DNA of 49,548 nucleotides from the NCBI GenBank assembly GCA_903932505.1, contig CAIZGN010000689.1, positions 1 to 49,548 of the forward strand, read 5' to 3'. Source of the DNA: Candidatus Hydrogenedentota bacterium (GTDB lineage: Bacteria; Hydrogenedentota; Hydrogenedentia; Hydrogenedentales; CAIZGN01). The position numbers were made by a program, and so were the translations under genes. The first letter of the stretch is position 1; every line of letters begins with the position of its first letter. Of the stretch, positions 25,053 to 33,566 are shown piece by piece. The notes beneath the pieces are model-generated. The model ran no database searches and was not told the origin of the DNA. It saw nothing but the letters and a program-made list of their open reading frames with translations.

Positions 25053-25766
25053 CTAGATCTCCTTGCGCAGTATGATGAGCCGGAACCACAATTCCGCCAT
25101 GTTCTTCGCCACATTGGCGATTCGCGGGAAATTGAAGAATTGTGACTTGCCGTGGGCGCGCTCGAAGTGGTGCACCGGTACTTCGGCCACGCGGAATCCG
25201 GCGCGCTGGATTTTGACCATCATTTCGCAGCAGATAATGCCGCTGTTGTGGATCAGGGTAATGCGGTCGAACACGCTGCGGCGAATGAGCCGGAAATCGC
25301 AGTCGACATCGCGCAGACGCAGCCCAAAAGCGGTCTTCACCATCCAGTGGTAGATGCGGCCGATAACCCGCCGGTGCGTGGGGTCGTTGCGGGTGATCTT
25401 GTAACCCTGCACCACATCGACCTCGGGGCTTGCCTGCGCAACGAGCAACTCAAGCTCGCGAACATCATATTGGGCATCGCCATCGGTGTAGAAAATCCAC
25501 TCTTTGCTTCCGGCGGCGAAACCGCTGCGCAAGGCACCGCCATAACCCCGGTTCTTCTCATGGCGCACCACCTTGACCGTGGGATATTTCTCCTCGATGA
25601 TATCGAGCAACTGCAGGGTGTGCGGGCCGCTTCCGTCATCGATCAAGGTAATGTCGTAGTCCAGTCCGAGTCGCTCGGCCGTTTGAACGGTGAGCAATAC
25701 CATGCTTCCCATGGTGCCCCAGTCGTTGTAGCAGGGGTAGAAGATTGAAACCGAGGTCTTGTTCAT
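25053..25766 (-). CDS. Family 2 glycosyltransferase
   Basis: 237 residues of GT-A fold: VSIFYPCYNDW at the start, ITLIDDGSGPHT, NRGYGGALRSG and the metal-binding FYTDGDAQYD. The distal DVDCDFRLIRRSVF and NSGIICCEM segments are typical of polyprenyl-phosphate mannose/glucose synthases. It lacks the C-terminal membrane helices of the longer members, so it is soluble or peripheral. It would transfer a sugar from a nucleotide donor to a lipid carrier or glycan. It lies in an operon with the aminotransferase. The ribosome binding site is weak. Confidence 0.9.
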   Translation of the reverse strand: MNKTSVSIFYPCYNDWGTMGSMVLLTVQTAERLGLDYDITLIDDGSGPHTLQLLDIIEEKYPTVKVVRHEKNRGYGGALRSGFAAGSKEWIFYTDGDAQYDVRELELLVAQASPEVDVVQGYKITRNDPTHRRVIGRIYHWMVKTAFGLRLRDVDCDFRLIRRSVFDRITLIHNSGIICCEMMVKIQRAGFRVAEVPVHHFERAHGKSQFFNFPRIANVAKNMAELWFRLIILRKEI

Positions 25767-25820
25767 AGGGCGTTCCAGTAATTGCGGGGGTTGGTGTATT
25801 GCAAGAGGCGGGTCTCTGCT

Positions 25821-26432
25821 TCAGGTTTCATCACGCACGGGAATCACGGGGTGCGAGCGCACCCAGCCGGTGCGGCTATAGGGATAGTAGATGCACCGGA
25901 CTTTGCCGACGATTTCCGACACAGGGACGGTGGTGCCGTCGATGTGACTGTCATCGCTGTCGTTGCGGTTGTCACCGAGGAAAAAAATATGCCCCTCGGG
26001 CACGACCACTTCGGGTACGATGGCGTATTTCATGGGCTCGGCAATGTAGGGTTCAGACACATAGCCCCCGTTGATGAACAACGCTCCGCCCCCAACGCCG
26101 ACGTGATCTCCGGCGAGACCCACTATCCGCTTCACGATATGCGCCCCTTTTTCCTTGGGGTCGTGCAACACCACGATGTCGCCGCGCTCGTAGGTTCTCT
26201 GGGACAGGGTCACCAGTTGGTCGCCCACAAGAAGGTTTGGTTCCATGGAGCGGGAAGGAACAAGAAAAAAGCTCATGCCGCGCACGACAAAGAGGTAGAA
26301 CAGCACCCATACGGCTACCAGCACAATGAGTTCACCGGCCCTACGTCCAAAGAAAAGGCGTCGCAAGTGGCTTGGTTCAGCGACAGGTGCCGGGGAGGGC
26401 GGTACTTCCATAATAGGGTCGGGCTGGGACAT
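25821..26432 (-). CDS. lepB: Signal peptidase I
   Basis: About 203 residues. One membrane helix (33-52, ELIVLVAVWVLFYLFVVRG) precedes the catalytic box with Ser62 in VPSRSMEPNL and Lys101 in HIVKRIVGLAGD. The family's GDNRNDSDDS box E follows. It removes signal peptides of exported proteins. An ATG at 26432 lies 10 nt after the stop of the TPR gene. The track's GTG at 26483 would overlap that gene by 41 nt and neither start has a strong site, so the N-terminus is uncertain. The gene is smaller than E. coli lepB but normal for many bacteria. Confidence 0.92.
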   Translation of the reverse strand: MSQPDPIMEVPPSPAPVAEPSHLRRLFFGRRAGELIVLVAVWVLFYLFVVRGMSFFLVPSRSMEPNLLVGDQLVTLSQRTYERGDIVVLHDPKEKGAHIVKRIVGLAGDHVGVGGGALFINGGYVSEPYIAEPMKYAIVPEVVVPEGHIFFLGDNRNDSDDSHIDGTTVPVSEIVGKVRCIYYPYSRTGWVRSHPVIPVRDET

Positions 26433-26442
26433 CAGGGACTTT

Positions 26443-27393
26443 CTATGGCTGGGCTTTTTCGCGTGGTTTTGTTTTCGAGCCACGCTCCGATTTTATATCC
26501 GCCAACAGCGCCTTGGCGGGATCGCTGTTCGGAATTATTTTCAAGGCTTCGTTCACGCATTTCTCGGCCTTGGCGAGATTTTTTCCGCGAACCCATGCGC
26601 GGCCTTCGTTTAGCCACGAGAAGAAGCACTGATCCTCTCTTTGCGCGTTCTTGCGGGCCTTCTGCCAGGCCTTTGCGGCATCCGCCCACTTGACGGGTAC
26701 GCCAAAGTCTTCAGCGGCGAGGAAATTGACTGCGTAATCACAGGTGAGCTCATAGTCCTTGGGCTGGAGTTTGGCGGCCAGACGGGAGTATTCCATAGCC
26801 TTGAGATAGATTTGCTCCCGATTCCATTTTTTGTAGGTGGCGAGCTGCGGGAAATTGACGAGATACACCTGAACCGCGTTGAAGAGGTAGTTCGGATTCT
26901 TGGGTTCCAGTGCCAGTGATTCGTCCAGATGCTGGAATCCCTTTTCGTATTCGCCGTTGTGGCAATAGTGCATGGCGAGGTTGTTGTGTGCGGCACCGCA
27001 CGTGGAGTCTTTGGTGAGGGCCAGTTCCCAGCTTCGCAGGCCACCTTCCGCATCGCCCGCATAGTCATACAGGATTTCACCGTAGGGAACCAGGATGCGG
27101 GGATTCTCCGGGTATTTTTCCATCGCTCGCTCGAAGCTCTGCTTTAGGATATCGGTGTGTTTCTTGATGAGCGCGACTTGGTCGTCAACGATGGACTGGT
27201 TTCCGGCAACCCTTGCCGCATCCATCTTGTCTTGGGCCTCGTTGATGGTCTGACGTTCGCGCTCGTAACAGGCGAGCAGGGCCGCCTGAAATTTCGGCTC
27301 GTTTTCAGCCAGCGCCTGTATTTCCCGTGTTTCCACGGGCCACTCGCCCGGCGCGGCGGACAAGGCGCTTATAAAGAGAATCAACCCAACCAT
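26443..27393 (-). CDS. Secreted TPR-repeat protein
   Basis: 316 residues with a short signal peptide (MVGLILFISALSAAPG). TPR-like helix pairs follow: QSFERAMEKYPENPRILVPYG, SWELALTKDSTCGAAHNNLAMHY, GFQHLDESLALEPKNPNYLF and AEKCVNEALKIIPNSDPAKAL. These repeats are protein-interaction scaffolds. It is the first gene of a minus-strand set with lepB, GT2 and DegT, with an excellent AAAGGAGG 6 nt upstream. The C-terminus is basic (SKTKPREK). The partner is unknown. Confidence 0.85.
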   Translation of the reverse strand: MVGLILFISALSAAPGEWPVETREIQALAENEPKFQAALLACYERERQTINEAQDKMDAARVAGNQSIVDDQVALIKKHTDILKQSFERAMEKYPENPRILVPYGEILYDYAGDAEGGLRSWELALTKDSTCGAAHNNLAMHYCHNGEYEKGFQHLDESLALEPKNPNYLFNAVQVYLVNFPQLATYKKWNREQIYLKAMEYSRLAAKLQPKDYELTCDYAVNFLAAEDFGVPVKWADAAKAWQKARKNAQREDQCFFSWLNEGRAWVRGKNLAKAEKCVNEALKIIPNSDPAKALLADIKSERGSKTKPREKAQP

Positions 27394-27443
27394 ACCAGTC
27401 CTCCTTTGGTGTTTGCGTGCTCAGTCGGCATGCAAAGAGGCCG

Positions 27444-27459
27444 CATCCACATGTGGATG
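27444..27459. promoter_or_regulatory. Perfect 16-bp palindrome, operator candidate
   Basis: CATCCACATGTGGATG lies about 50 nt upstream of the TPR gene and between it and the divergent glgP gene. It has no loop, which fits a protein site better than a hairpin. Confidence 0.4.
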
Positions 27460-27558
27460 ATAGTACCAGATACTTTTCGTCTTGTGCGAGTCTGTCACCG
27501 GAAGTACGGAAGAATGGCGGAAATTTCCACCGCATCGGCTGGCCAAAGAAACCGGATC

Positions 27559-27588
27559 TTGTGCCGGCTCCCAAATTATTGGTATGGT
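27559..27588 (+). promoter_or_regulatory. Possible glgP promoter
   Basis: TTGTGC, an 18-nt spacer and TATGGT with a TGG extension. The boxes are modest matches; leader about 35 nt. Confidence 0.35.
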
Positions 27589-27630
27589 AGGCGGGAGTAG
27601 CCAGTCTAATGCGCTTGAAAGGGTAATACC

Positions 27631-30189
27631 ATGGCACGAGTATCAAAATTCACCGTTGTACCGCGACTGCCGGAACGTCTTTCGCGGTTGCTCGATATTG
27701 CGAACAATATGTGGTGGTGCTGGAATCCAGACGCCGTCAGTCTATTCTTCCGGATGGATCGGGACTTGTGGAGCACAACACATGAAAATCCCCGCTTATT
27801 GCTGGGAGAAATGAGCCAACTTCGCCTTGAAGAGTTGGCCAAGAACGATTCGTTCCTGGCCCACATGGATCGGGTTTGGGACAACCTGCAGGAATACATG
27901 TCCGTCCGCAGCTGGTCGGCCCGCAATCCGCAGGCTCCCAAAGACATGCTGGTCGTCTATTTGTCTGCGGAATTCGGACTGCACGAGTCGATCAGCGTCT
28001 ACTCGGGCGGTTTGGGTGTGCTAGCGGGTGACCACCTCAAGGCGGCGAGCGACTTGGGGCTGCCCCTCGTCGGCGTCGGGCTGCTGTACCGAGAGGGCTA
28101 TTTCCGCCAATACCTCAATCAGGACGGCTGGCAGCAGGAACTTTATCCGCGCAACGATTTCTATAACATGCCGATCCAGATGGAGCGCACCGCGTCCGGC
28201 AAGCCGCTCGTCATCGAGGTGGAATACCCCGGCCGGATCGTGAAGGCGTATATCTGGCGGTGTCAGGTGGGACGTGTACCGCTCTACTTGCTCGATTGCG
28301 ACCACGAGGACAATCAGCCCGCAGACCGTGCGATCACCGGGCAGTTGTACGGTGGCGACCGCGAGACACGTATCCGCCAGGAAATCATGCTGGGCATGGG
28401 CGGCGTACTCGCCATTCAAGCGTTGAACATCACGCCGAGCGTGTACCACATGAATGAGGGCCACGCCGCGTTCATGACCCTGCAACGGATCAAGGATTTG
28501 GTGCGGCGAGACGGGGTGACCTTCCGTGAGGCTTCAGAAACGGTGAAGGCTGGCAGTTTCTTCACCACGCACACGCCCGTGCCCGCCGGTAATGACATGT
28601 TCGAGCCGGGCATGATCGACACCTATCTGCGCAAGTATTGCCAGGAGGTGAATATCTCCATGGATGAATTGCTGTCGCTTGGTCGCCAAAACCCGCATGA
28701 CGGACGCGAACCCTTCTGCATGACGGTGCTGGCGCTTAAACTGAGTGCGGGTGCCAACGGGGTGAGCAAGTTGCACGGCGAGGTGTCGCGCAACATGTGG
28801 TCACTGACGTGGAAGGGGCTTCCTGAAAACGAAGTGCCCATTACCTCGATCACCAACGGCATTCACACCCGTTCGTGGATTTCACAGGATTTAGCAGACC
28901 TCTATGACCGCTATCTCGGGCCGGGCTGGATCAACAGTCCCGACGACCAGTCGATCTGGGAACATATCGATGAAGTGCCGGACACGGAATTGTGGCGGAC
29001 GCACGAGCGACGCCGGGAACGCATGGTGAATTTTGCCCGCCGTCGGCTCTTGAAGCAGCTGATCAATCGAGGCGCGCCGAGTTCGGAGCGTCGTTTCGCG
29101 TTGGAGGTGCTTGATCCGGAGGTCTTGACCATCGGCTTTGCGCGTCGTTTCGCCACCTACAAGCGGGCGACCTTGCTCATGCGCGATCCCGAACGCCTGA
29201 AAAAGATCCTGTGTGACCCGAAGCGGCCTGTGCAGCTCATTGTGGCGGGCAAGGCCCACCCGGCGGATACTGCGGGCAAGGAAATCATCAAGCAATGGGC
29301 CCATTTCTGCCGCGACGGCGAGACCCGAAACCACATGGTGTTTCTGGAAGACTACGACATCAACGTGGCCCGCTACATGGTCCAAGGGGTGGACTGCTGG
29401 CTGAACACGCCGCGCCGTCCCATGGAAGCGAGCGGCACGAGCGGAATGAAAGCGGCGGCCAACGGTGCGCTCAACATTAGTATCCCGGACGGATGGTGGT
29501 GTGAGGCCGAGTTGCTGGGCGACAACGGATGGAGCATCGGCAAGGGCGAGACCTACGACAGCATTGAGGAACAGGATCTCGTCGAAAGCGAGGCCCTGTA
29601 CGACATTCTCGAGAAGGAGATCGTACCGATTTTCTATGAACGGGGTCACGATGATCTTCCCCGGGAGTGGATTGCCCGCATGAAATCCGCGATCAGTACC
29701 ATTTGCCCGGTGTTCAATACCTACCGCATGGTGCAGGAATACGCGGATCGCTGCTATATTCCGTGTTCGATTCGCAAGTCCACGCTGATAGAGAACAAGC
29801 GCGCCCGCGCGCTTGCGCTGTCGCACTGGAAGGATCGGGTGCATCAGTTGTGGGATAAGGTGAACGTGGTCAGCGTGGCCTCCGGCCCGACCGAAGGCTT
29901 GCCGGTGGGTTCGAGTCTTCAAGTCAGTGCCGAGGTCTACCTCGGAGAACTTACCGAGAAGGACGTCACGGTCGAAATTTACTACGGGGATCTGAGTCCG
30001 AACGGGCAGATTCCTCATGGGTACACGATGGAAATGTCATGCGCCAAGGTGCTTGGCAATGGCGTCTACCGTTTTGAAGGCGCGATTCTGTGCAAGGAGA
30101 CCGGACAGCAGGGATTCACCATCCGGGTGATCCCCAATCACGAAGATCTTGCCCAGAAACACGAGACCGGTTTGATCGTGTGGTCGTGA
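27631..30189 (+). CDS. glgP: Alpha-glucan (glycogen) phosphorylase
   Basis: 852 residues of the GT35 phosphorylase type with the N-terminal DUF3417 segment (RLSRLLDIANNMWWCWNPDA). Visible signatures are FGLHESISVYSGGLGVLAGDH, HMNEGHAAF, FTTHTPVPAGND and the PLP lysine K607 in SGTSGMKAAANG. It releases glucose 1-phosphate from glycogen or maltodextrin. The short MalP/GlgP form of E. coli lacks this N-terminus; this is the form common in thermophiles, actinobacteria and deep-branching phyla. No other glycogen gene is adjacent. AAAGGG is 7 nt upstream. Confidence 0.95.
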   Translation: MARVSKFTVVPRLPERLSRLLDIANNMWWCWNPDAVSLFFRMDRDLWSTTHENPRLLLGEMSQLRLEELAKNDSFLAHMDRVWDNLQEYMSVRSWSARNPQAPKDMLVVYLSAEFGLHESISVYSGGLGVLAGDHLKAASDLGLPLVGVGLLYREGYFRQYLNQDGWQQELYPRNDFYNMPIQMERTASGKPLVIEVEYPGRIVKAYIWRCQVGRVPLYLLDCDHEDNQPADRAITGQLYGGDRETRIRQEIMLGMGGVLAIQALNITPSVYHMNEGHAAFMTLQRIKDLVRRDGVTFREASETVKAGSFFTTHTPVPAGNDMFEPGMIDTYLRKYCQEVNISMDELLSLGRQNPHDGREPFCMTVLALKLSAGANGVSKLHGEVSRNMWSLTWKGLPENEVPITSITNGIHTRSWISQDLADLYDRYLGPGWINSPDDQSIWEHIDEVPDTELWRTHERRRERMVNFARRRLLKQLINRGAPSSERRFALEVLDPEVLTIGFARRFATYKRATLLMRDPERLKKILCDPKRPVQLIVAGKAHPADTAGKEIIKQWAHFCRDGETRNHMVFLEDYDINVARYMVQGVDCWLNTPRRPMEASGTSGMKAAANGALNISIPDGWWCEAELLGDNGWSIGKGETYDSIEEQDLVESEALYDILEKEIVPIFYERGHDDLPREWIARMKSAISTICPVFNTYRMVQEYADRCYIPCSIRKSTLIENKRARALALSHWKDRVHQLWDKVNVVSVASGPTEGLPVGSSLQVSAEVYLGELTEKDVTVEIYYGDLSPNGQIPHGYTMEMSCAKVLGNGVYRFEGAILCKETGQQGFTIRVIPNHEDLAQKHETGLIVWS

Positions 30190-30257
30190 CGGGAGTGTGG
30201 TGCCGCATGCCGGAGGAGAGTCGGCCAATACGCTGAGCGGTTCGTCTGCGGGCACCA

Positions 30258-30286
30258 TTGTTCCGGGCGCACGCGGAATTTATAAT
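30258..30286 (+). promoter_or_regulatory. Promoter of the epimerase/kinase operon
   Basis: TTGTTC, a 17-nt spacer and an exact TATAAT, giving a leader of about 15 nt before the ATG at 30307. Confidence 0.55.
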
Positions 30287-30306
30287 GACCGCAGCGGAGA
30301 TCTGGC

Positions 30307-31260
30307 ATGGCGACGTTCCTTATTACTGGCGGCGCGGGATTCATAGGGTCCAATTTGGCCCACTCGCTGGCTTCGCAGGGCGAGACGGTGCGGATTCTGG
30401 ACGATTTTTCGACCGGTCGCCGCGCCAACGTGTCCGGCTTGGGTTCCGCCGTCGAGGTCATTGAGGGCAGCGTGTGTGATCGTGCCACGTTGGACAAGGC
30501 GCTGCGCGGGGTGCGCTACTGCCTGCATCAGGCGGCGATACCCGCCGTGCCCCGCTCCATCGCCGCACCCGAAGCCACCAACCACGCCAATGTGGACGGG
30601 ACGCTCAGCGTCTTTGTCGCAGCGCGCGCGGCCGGGGTGGAAAGGGTCGTCTATGCCTCCTCCTCCTCCGTCTACGGCAATGCGCAGACCTTCCCGCTCA
30701 ACGAAACCCTGCCCAAGGCTCCCATCTCGCCCTACGCGGTTTCCAAGGCGGCGGGGGAGATGTACGCCGAGGTCTTTTCCGAACTTTACGGCATGGATCT
30801 CGTAGGCTTGCGTTATTTCAACGTGTTCGGCCCCCGACAAGATCCGACCTCGGACTATGCAGCAGTGATTCCGCGTTTTGTGGTGCGTTTGCTGCGCGGG
30901 GAAGCGCCGATCATTTTCGGGGACGGCACACAGGCCCGCGACTTCACCTTTGTGGACAACGTGGTGGACGCGAACTTGCGCGCCTGCCGGATGCCGGGAC
31001 CGTTGCGCGGGGTGTATAACATCGCGTGCGGGCAACCGGTTTCCGTGCTGGAATTGGCTCGCGCCCTCAGTCGTCTGACCGGCGCGGATATTGCCCCCGA
31101 ATTTCATCCCGCCCGTGCGGGTGACATCCTGCGTTCTTGGGCGGATATCGGTCGTGCGCGCGGGGCTTTTGCCTACGAGCCGTCGGTGTCGCTCGAAGAG
31201 GGCTTGGCGCATACTTTGCGCTGGCTGCGCGAAGAGGAGGGCACGTCATGGCGCGGATGA
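30307..31260 (+). CDS. NAD-dependent nucleotide-sugar epimerase/dehydratase (extended SDR)
   Basis: 317 residues. GGAGFIGSNL binds NAD; D32-D33 in ILDDFSTG select it over NADP. Catalytic S-x-Y-K residues lie in YASSSSVYG and SPYAVSKAAGE. RYFNVFGPRQDPTSDYAAVIPRF is typical of UDP-GlcNAc or UDP-glucose 4-epimerases of the WbpP/TviC style. It probably supplies sugar nucleotides for surface glycan. GGAG is 7 nt upstream. The stop overlaps the kinase gene by 13 bp, so the two are co-translated, which is an unusual pairing. Confidence 0.9.
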   Translation: MATFLITGGAGFIGSNLAHSLASQGETVRILDDFSTGRRANVSGLGSAVEVIEGSVCDRATLDKALRGVRYCLHQAAIPAVPRSIAAPEATNHANVDGTLSVFVAARAAGVERVVYASSSSVYGNAQTFPLNETLPKAPISPYAVSKAAGEMYAEVFSELYGMDLVGLRYFNVFGPRQDPTSDYAAVIPRFVVRLLRGEAPIIFGDGTQARDFTFVDNVVDANLRACRMPGPLRGVYNIACGQPVSVLELARALSRLTGADIAPEFHPARAGDILRSWADIGRARGAFAYEPSVSLEEGLAHTLRWLREEEGTSWRG

Positions 31261-33194
31261 AATGCCCCCGATGCATGCATATCAACCCCAGTGGCGCGCA
31301 CGAGTGTGTGCAGTGCAAAACGCCCCTTCCGCGCATCTTGGTCGAAGCCCCGGCAGCCCATCCCTCGGCGGCCCCGGAGAAAATATCGCAATTTCGTCAG
31401 GGCGATGTGCTGGCCAATCGCTACACGTTCCAGAGCATCATCGGTCGCGGCGGCATGGGCTGCATCTACAAAGTGCGGGATGATGTGCTTGGGGAGGTGG
31501 TGGCGCTTAAAACGCTGCTGCCTCAGTTCGGGCAGGACAAAATGGTGCTGGAGCGTTTCTTCAACGAGGCGCGTATTGCGCGGCGTCTGGCCCATCCGAA
31601 CATCGTGCGGGTGCATGACATCGGGATATCGCAGAACATCGTGTATATTTCGATGGAGTTTCTTTCCGGCCAGTCCTTGCGCGAAAAACTCGAGGCCCTG
31701 CCTGCAGGCGGGCGCATGGCGATTCAGGAAGTCCTGCGTGTGGCGGATCAGCTATGCGCCGCGCTGGAGTACGCCCACCAATACACAGTCCATCGCGATA
31801 TCAAGCCGGAAAACGTGATGATTGTGAGCAACGGCACCGTCAAGCTGATGGACTTTGGCATATCAAAGCTCATGGCGGATCAGCAGTTGACCGGTGCCTC
31901 GATCATCATGGGTACGCCCATGTACATGGCCCCGGAACAGGTGCGAAGCAGTCAGAGTGTGGATGCCCGGGCGGACATCTACAGCGTTGGCGTCATGCTC
32001 TATGAAATCATTACCTCCATTCCGCCCACGGGCATTCCGAAGAAACTCACCCAGGTCGTGCCGGAAGTTCCGGTTGAGCTTGAGGCCATCGTGGAGAAGT
32101 GCGTGGAGCCGAACCGTGAGCGACGCTATGCCGACGCCACGGAATTGCGCAGTGCGCTGCGCGCCGTTCGCCACACTATGAACGGAAGCGGGCCGCTCGT
32201 TTCGTCGGCGGCTCCGGCCGAAGAGAAACGCCCGTTCGACCCGATGAAGGTCTTGGGGGGAATGGCCGCCGTGGCCATTCTTTGGGCGACGGCGTGGGGG
32301 CTTCAATGGGCGGACCGGAACCGGCGCGATGTGGTGTCGGCATGGGAGAAAGAATCGCAACGAGAAGCAACGCCAGCGGCCGCGAGCTGGGATTCGTATG
32401 CGGCCTTGGTCAAGAAAATCCAACCGGCGGCGGAGTCTCGGGCTGCGGAAAGACCCGGTGGCGCGGCGGTTCTCAGTCGCGCGCTGGCGCTGTGGCAAGG
32501 GGCGGAGTCTACGCATTCCCCGAAAAAGGCCTGGGAGGCCGCCCAGTGTCTGGCTGCGCTGGCCATCTGGCCGCAGGATCTTTGTCTGGTGCCACCCGGC
32601 GAGGTCTCGATAAACGGGGCCTCTGTGCATGTGCCAGCGTTCTTCATCGAGCATCTGGAGGTTTCGCTGGGTTCCTATCGTGAATTCTGCAAGCAGGAAA
32701 ACTGGCGGATTCGCCCGGGGCAATTCCCCGATGGGGCGGATCCGAATGACGCCATGGGCAATGTCTCCTTTTCCGATGCGCAGGCCTACGCGGCCTCCCG
32801 GGGTTGGATGCTTCCCACCGAGGCGCAGTGGGCGCGTGCGGCCTACGGTGAAAGCCAGCCGCTGGCGGAGGTGGTGGAGGGAGAGGTGGTCGGCGAATTG
32901 TCGTGGGTCGGCTGTGAGGCGTTGGCCGGTGATGTGAGCGAGTGGACGCGAAGCCCGATCAACGGCGAGGAGGACACCCCGCTGCCCTTGGGAACCGAGA
33001 TGGTGCTTCGCGGCGGGAATGCGGAGTGGGCACCGAAAGATCCGTTGACGGAGCGTGCGAACGCCTACTTGGACGCAGGGGATCGCCCGGTCATTGAGTG
33101 GTTGGCTCCCTACGTGGGTTTCCGTTGTGTCATGGAATTACCCGTTCAACCGGAACTGCTGGAGGCGTTGGTGAATGTCACCGCTCAGCCCTGA
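31248..33194 (+). CDS. Zinc ribbon, Ser/Thr protein kinase, membrane helix, FGE-like domain
   Basis: 648 residues in four parts. 1-30: a zinc ribbon with C6, C9, C20 and C23. 58-310: a Hanks-type kinase with GRGGMG, ATP lysine K88, HRDIKPEN (D184) and DFG (202-204). 335-354: one membrane helix. About 445-640: a formylglycine-generating-enzyme/SUMF1-like domain with LCLVPPGEV, ARAAYGES, the VLRGGN box and GFRC at the end. The kinase faces the cytoplasm and the FGE-like part the periplasm, where it may sense a ligand. The catalytic cysteines of true FGE are not evident, so it is likely a binding fold. ATG 31248 has GAGGAGG 7 nt upstream. Confidence 0.9.
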   Translation: MARMKCPRCMHINPSGAHECVQCKTPLPRILVEAPAAHPSAAPEKISQFRQGDVLANRYTFQSIIGRGGMGCIYKVRDDVLGEVVALKTLLPQFGQDKMVLERFFNEARIARRLAHPNIVRVHDIGISQNIVYISMEFLSGQSLREKLEALPAGGRMAIQEVLRVADQLCAALEYAHQYTVHRDIKPENVMIVSNGTVKLMDFGISKLMADQQLTGASIIMGTPMYMAPEQVRSSQSVDARADIYSVGVMLYEIITSIPPTGIPKKLTQVVPEVPVELEAIVEKCVEPNRERRYADATELRSALRAVRHTMNGSGPLVSSAAPAEEKRPFDPMKVLGGMAAVAILWATAWGLQWADRNRRDVVSAWEKESQREATPAAASWDSYAALVKKIQPAAESRAAERPGGAAVLSRALALWQGAESTHSPKKAWEAAQCLAALAIWPQDLCLVPPGEVSINGASVHVPAFFIEHLEVSLGSYREFCKQENWRIRPGQFPDGADPNDAMGNVSFSDAQAYAASRGWMLPTEAQWARAAYGESQPLAEVVEGEVVGELSWVGCEALAGDVSEWTRSPINGEEDTPLPLGTEMVLRGGNAEWAPKDPLTERANAYLDAGDRPVIEWLAPYVGFRCVMELPVQPELLEALVNVTAQP

Positions 33195-33566
33195 GTGGAC
33201 AATTTTGTCGGGAAATGCGGTCGAATTCGTAGTCGCTCCCTAAAGTTCGTGTTTTTTTATAAACCGGGGTGATTTTAGTGGTTATTGTTGTAAGTTATTT
33301 ATTTGAAATGACTTATGTTGCATAAATTGAGAGATATGGGGGCTTGGGCGGGTTTTTTATTGCTTGGGTTATGAATCTTTTCCTCGCTTTCTCGTATAAT
33401 AGACATGGTGTAAGAGATTTTAGAAGCAGCGAAGGGAAGAGAACGAAATATCGGGCCGTGGGACCAAGTCGCCTGCGGTTTGTCTGCGTATCCCCTTGGG
33501 AGAAGGGGAGCGGTCTGTCTTCCGGACGCTTTGTGTGTTTATTCCAATTATCGGGAAGGACGAGCC
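33195..33566. other. AT-rich intergenic region and long leader
   Basis: 372 bp, visibly richer in A and T than its surroundings. It holds the -10 box at 33395 and a leader of about 160 nt with a CCCCTT/AAGGGG hairpin. No terminator for the kinase gene and no known riboswitch was recognised. The track ORF 33344-33697 lacks a ribosome binding site. Confidence 0.6.
33395..33400 (+). promoter_or_regulatory. -10 box of the giant-protein gene
   Basis: An exact TATAAT (in CTCGTATAATAGA) with no good -35 at 16-18 nt. It is the best promoter candidate ahead of 33567 and implies a leader of about 160 nt. Confidence 0.45.

Noticed and set aside
33420-33566. Possible c-di-GMP riboswitch in the giant-gene leader
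   Set aside because: The conserved GEMM core and GNRA-type loops could not be found; only simple hairpins are visible.
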